Part shown: piece by piece, positions 62,254-64,000 of the stretch
How positions within the stretch are numbered: position 1 is the first letter of the stretch
Layout of the letters: every line of letters starts with the position of its first letter
Source: Flavobacterium sp. SH_e
Lineage (GTDB): Bacteria; Bacteroidota; Bacteroidia; Flavobacteriales; Flavobacteriaceae
Direction: 5' to 3'
Length of the DNA: 64,000 bases
NCBI RefSeq assembly: GCF_025717045.1
Contig: NZ_JAOVZN010000001.1
Coordinates: 558,001 to 622,000 of the forward strand
Notes under the pieces: model-generated
Seen by the model: only the letters and a program-made list of their open reading frames with translations
The model's database searches: none
Told to the model about the DNA's origin: nothing
Position numbers and translations under genes: made by a program

Positions 62254-62359
62254 AAATTCCAAATTCCAATTACTTTGAGATTGGAATTTGGAATTTAATT
62301 ATTGGAATTTTAAAAAAATGTAGGTCCCAAGTATAATTGGAATTTAATTATTGGAATTT
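62254..62359. repeat. Word-repeat element (AATTCC family) with a 23-bp direct repeat
   Basis: AAATTCCAAATTCCAAT (62254-62270) pairs perfectly with 62280-62296. A direct repeat of 23 bp, beginning TTGGAATTTAATTATTGGAA, occurs at 62288-62310 and 62337-62359. It occupies the gap before the next ATG. Confidence 0.75.
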
Positions 62360-62368
62360 AAAAAAAAC

Positions 62369-62878
62369 ATGATGGAACAATATTTAAGACAATTGGTCGA
62401 AATTGAATTTCAGGATAAAAAAGAAATCTTCAGCGGATTTTTAATTGATTATTCTGATGATTGGATTTTGCTTCGAAATAATCCTGTTGATTTTGTTTTG
62501 GATGGTTTCGTTATTCTTAGAAATAAAAACATTGAAGTTGTAAACCGAGATCATGATTTGGCTTTTACAGAAAAAGTAATTCGCTTAAAAGGCTTGAAAA
62601 TTAATTCTGATGATATTATCCCGATTAAAGATTTAGCTTCAATTATAAATTATGTTTCTAAGAAATACGGAATTTTCCAAATCGCCAAAAAATCATCTAA
62701 ATCAGCTTATCTAGGAAAATTAATAAAATTGAATGAAGAAGAATTGACCATTGATTTTTTAGATACACGCGGTCAGTTTGGCGGAGAATTAGGTTTTAAT
62801 CCAGAAAAAATTCGAGTTATTGAATTTGATACAGATTATATTAACTCTTTAAAATTGGTTGTTCAGGATAATGAGTAA
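62369..62878 (+). CDS. Hypothetical protein with SH3/LSM-like strands
   Basis: 169 residues from ATG 62369 (ATG 62372 is equally possible); an upstream TTG reading would start inside the direct repeat. MMEQYLRQLVEIEFQDKKEI is followed by F-S-G-F-L-I-D-Y-S-D-D-W-I-L-L-R and, in the second half, AYLGKLIKLNEEELTIDFLD. Two SH3/Sm-like beta units are suggested by length and pattern only. No known family recognised. Confidence 0.65.
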   Translation: MMEQYLRQLVEIEFQDKKEIFSGFLIDYSDDWILLRNNPVDFVLDGFVILRNKNIEVVNRDHDLAFTEKVIRLKGLKINSDDIIPIKDLASIINYVSKKYGIFQIAKKSSKSAYLGKLIKLNEEELTIDFLDTRGQFGGELGFNPEKIRVIEFDTDYINSLKLVVQDNE

Positions 62879-62890
62879 TTCTTATAAAAC

Positions 62891-62925
62891 AAAAAAATCC
62901 CTTTTTTACGAAAAGGGATTTTTTT
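62891..62925 (+). terminator. Terminator after the 62369 gene
   Basis: AAAAAAATCCCTTTT (62891-62905) pairs with AAAAGGGATTTTTTT (62911-62925). Confidence 0.88.
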
Positions 62926-63029
62926 GTCATTTCGACCGAAGGGAGAAATCGCACTAGCAATTACGCACAGAAAATCTCCAATCTTTGTCGACAAACTAGT
63001 GTGATTTCTCTCTTCGGTCGAAATGACAA
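62924..63029. repeat. 106-bp inverted-repeat element (CATTTCGACCGAAG family)
   Basis: Arms 62924-62957 and 62996-63029 are 34 bp long and match at 32 positions; 38 bp lie between. It starts within the terminator and fills the convergent junction with mtaB. From memory, similar CATTTCGA...GAGAAATC sequences are common dispersed repeats in Flavobacteria, so a MITE-like element is plausible. Confidence 0.75.
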
Positions 63030-63050
63030 TACTTTGTCTGTTTATTTTTT

Positions 63051-64000
63051 TTAAACTTCCGCCAATTTATTCAAAAACTCAATACGAACACTTCCGTCTT
63101 CGTCAATTTTTGTCAAGTTGATTTCTTGCAAAGTATTTACCAATTCAGGATTCCAAGGTGTTTTTACTTTTACGTAGTTTTCAGTAAATCCGTGAATATA
63201 ACCTTCTTTATTTTCTCCTTCAAAAAGAACTGTTCTGTTTGTTCCTAACTGACTTTCATAAAAAGCACGACGTTTTTTAACAGACAATCCACGAAGCATT
63301 TTACTGCGTTTAGCGCGAACATTTGAAGGAACAACGCCTTCCATATCAACCGCTTCTGTATTATCTCTTTCTGAATAGGTAAAAACGTGTAAATACGAAA
63401 TATCCAAATCATTTAAGAAATGATATGTTTCTAAGAAATGCTCATCTGTTTCTCCAGGAAAACCAACAATTACGTCAACACCAATACATGCATGAGGCAT
63501 TACTTCGCGAATTTTATTTACACGATCAACATATACTTCGCGTAAATAACGGCGTTTCATTAATTTCAAAATATCATTGCTTCCTGATTGTAACGGAATA
63601 TGAAAATGCGGTACAAAAGTTCGGCTTTTCGATACAAATTCAATTGTTTCGTTTTTCAATAAATTTGGTTCGATAGAAGAAATTCTCAAACGTTCGATTC
63701 CTTCTACTTTATCCAAAGCCTGAACTAAATCCAGAAAAGTATGTTCGTGTTTTTTGTTTCCAAACTCCCCTTTTCCGTAATCACCAATATTTACACCTGT
63801 TAAAACAATTTCACGGATATTTTGAGCCGAGATTTCTTTGGCGTTTTTCAATACATTTTCTAAAGCATCACTTCTTGAAATTCCTCTTGCTAAAGGAATT
63901 GTACAGTAGGTACATTTATAATCGCAGCCGTCTTGAACTTTTAAAAATGCTCTTGTACGATCTCCAATAGAATAACTTCCAACATAGAAATCAGCTTCAG
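63051..64000 (-). CDS. mtaB: tRNA (t6A37) methylthiotransferase MtaB (5' partial)
   Basis: The frame continues to the right edge, so the N-terminus is outside; the TTG at 63851 is internal. The visible part (about 316 codons) contains the radical-SAM cluster motif CDYKCTYCTIP near 63920, LTGVNIGDYGKG, IPLQSGSNDILKLMKRRY, VGFPGETDEHF and a C-terminal TRAM-like domain. MtaB adds a methylthio group to N6-threonylcarbamoyladenosine-37 of tRNA using two Fe-S clusters. Confidence 0.93.
   Translation of the reverse strand, partial: EADFYVGSYSIGDRTRAFLKVQDGCDYKCTYCTIPLARGISRSDALENVLKNAKEISAQNIREIVLTGVNIGDYGKGEFGNKKHEHTFLDLVQALDKVEGIERLRISSIEPNLLKNETIEFVSKSRTFVPHFHIPLQSGSNDILKLMKRRYLREVYVDRVNKIREVMPHACIGVDVIVGFPGETDEHFLETYHFLNDLDISYLHVFTYSERDNTEAVDMEGVVPSNVRAKRSKMLRGLSVKKRRAFYESQLGTNRTVLFEGENKEGYIHGFTENYVKVKTPWNPELVNTLQEINLTKIDEDGSVRIEFLNKLAEV

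Overview
The window is AT-rich chromosomal DNA of a Flavobacterium-like member of the Bacteroidota. The evidence is a type IX secretion (T9SS) type B C-terminal domain on the first gene, several promoter elements matching the Bacteroidota consensus TTG-N19-TAnnTTTG, starts without purine-rich Shine-Dalgarno sequences, a long Bacteroidota-type SecA, the bL28-bL33-DUF4295-ftsY order, and many SPII lipoproteins. I see no rRNA, tRNA, CRISPR array, transposase or prophage. It is mostly core genome with small accessory insertions. After start correction no stretch above about 300 bp lacks a gene.

Layout. 1-3.8 kb: end of a large T9SS-secreted beta-propeller/Ig protein. 3.9-6.2 kb: an SdpI/SdpR-like membrane protein and ArsR repressor pair with a clear operator, then an MHS-type MFS symporter. 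6.4-10 kb: bshC, a DUF5009 membrane acyltransferase, ndk. 10-13.7 kb: small secreted proteins and lipoproteins, a DUF721/DciA-like protein, a beta-lactamase-fold serine hydrolase and an archaemetzincin-like lipoprotein. 13.7-20.6 kb: a small membrane protein missed by length cutoffs, ftsY, DUF4295, rpmG, rpmB, cinA, an Hpt protein, an FAH-family protein, a DEDDh exonuclease and a 2-oxo acid dehydrogenase E2. 20.7-28.5 kb: cell-surface genes (GT2, BamA/TamA-like barrel, second DUF5009 acyltransferase, CpsB/YwqE phosphatase, sugar-1-phosphate transferase). 28.6-35.6 kb: uup, a decayed four-helix-bundle (S23) gene inside inverted repeats, FKBP lipoprotein, methyltransferase, lone LolD-type ATPase, cobalamin adenosyltransferase. 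35.7-39.9 kb: secA and a SpoU methyltransferase. 39.9-42.1 kb: an accessory operon of APS kinase, AspH-type hydroxylase and sulfotransferase. 42.3-55.7 kb: a sirtuin, purB, a KefB-like antiporter, peroxiredoxin, AEC transporter, an Rrf2/oxidoreductase pair, meaB, an LTA-synthase-like enzyme and a MATE pump. 56.9-60.8 kb: ECF sigma, a membrane protein with a plug-like tail, and a secreted plug-vWA fusion. 60.8-64 kb: scramblase-like protein, SDR, and mtaB running off the right edge.

The most unusual thing is in the gaps. At many junctions there are inverted arms built from a short repeated word, with a different word at different sites (CTTAGCATCTTAG, CTTTGAACCTTTG, CTTTGCGCACTTTGCG, CAGTTTTCAGTCGCAG, TTTTAGATTT, AATTCCAAATTCC, AGTGAAAAGTGA). 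At three convergent junctions the arms flank a perfect terminator hairpin. At 30.5-31.0 kb they flank a degenerate S23-type four-helix-bundle gene, resembling the inverted-repeat-plus-S23 layout of 23S rRNA intervening sequences. This is my leading candidate for an undescribed element family. The sulfation operon and the sigma/plug/vWA operon are the best candidate protein systems.
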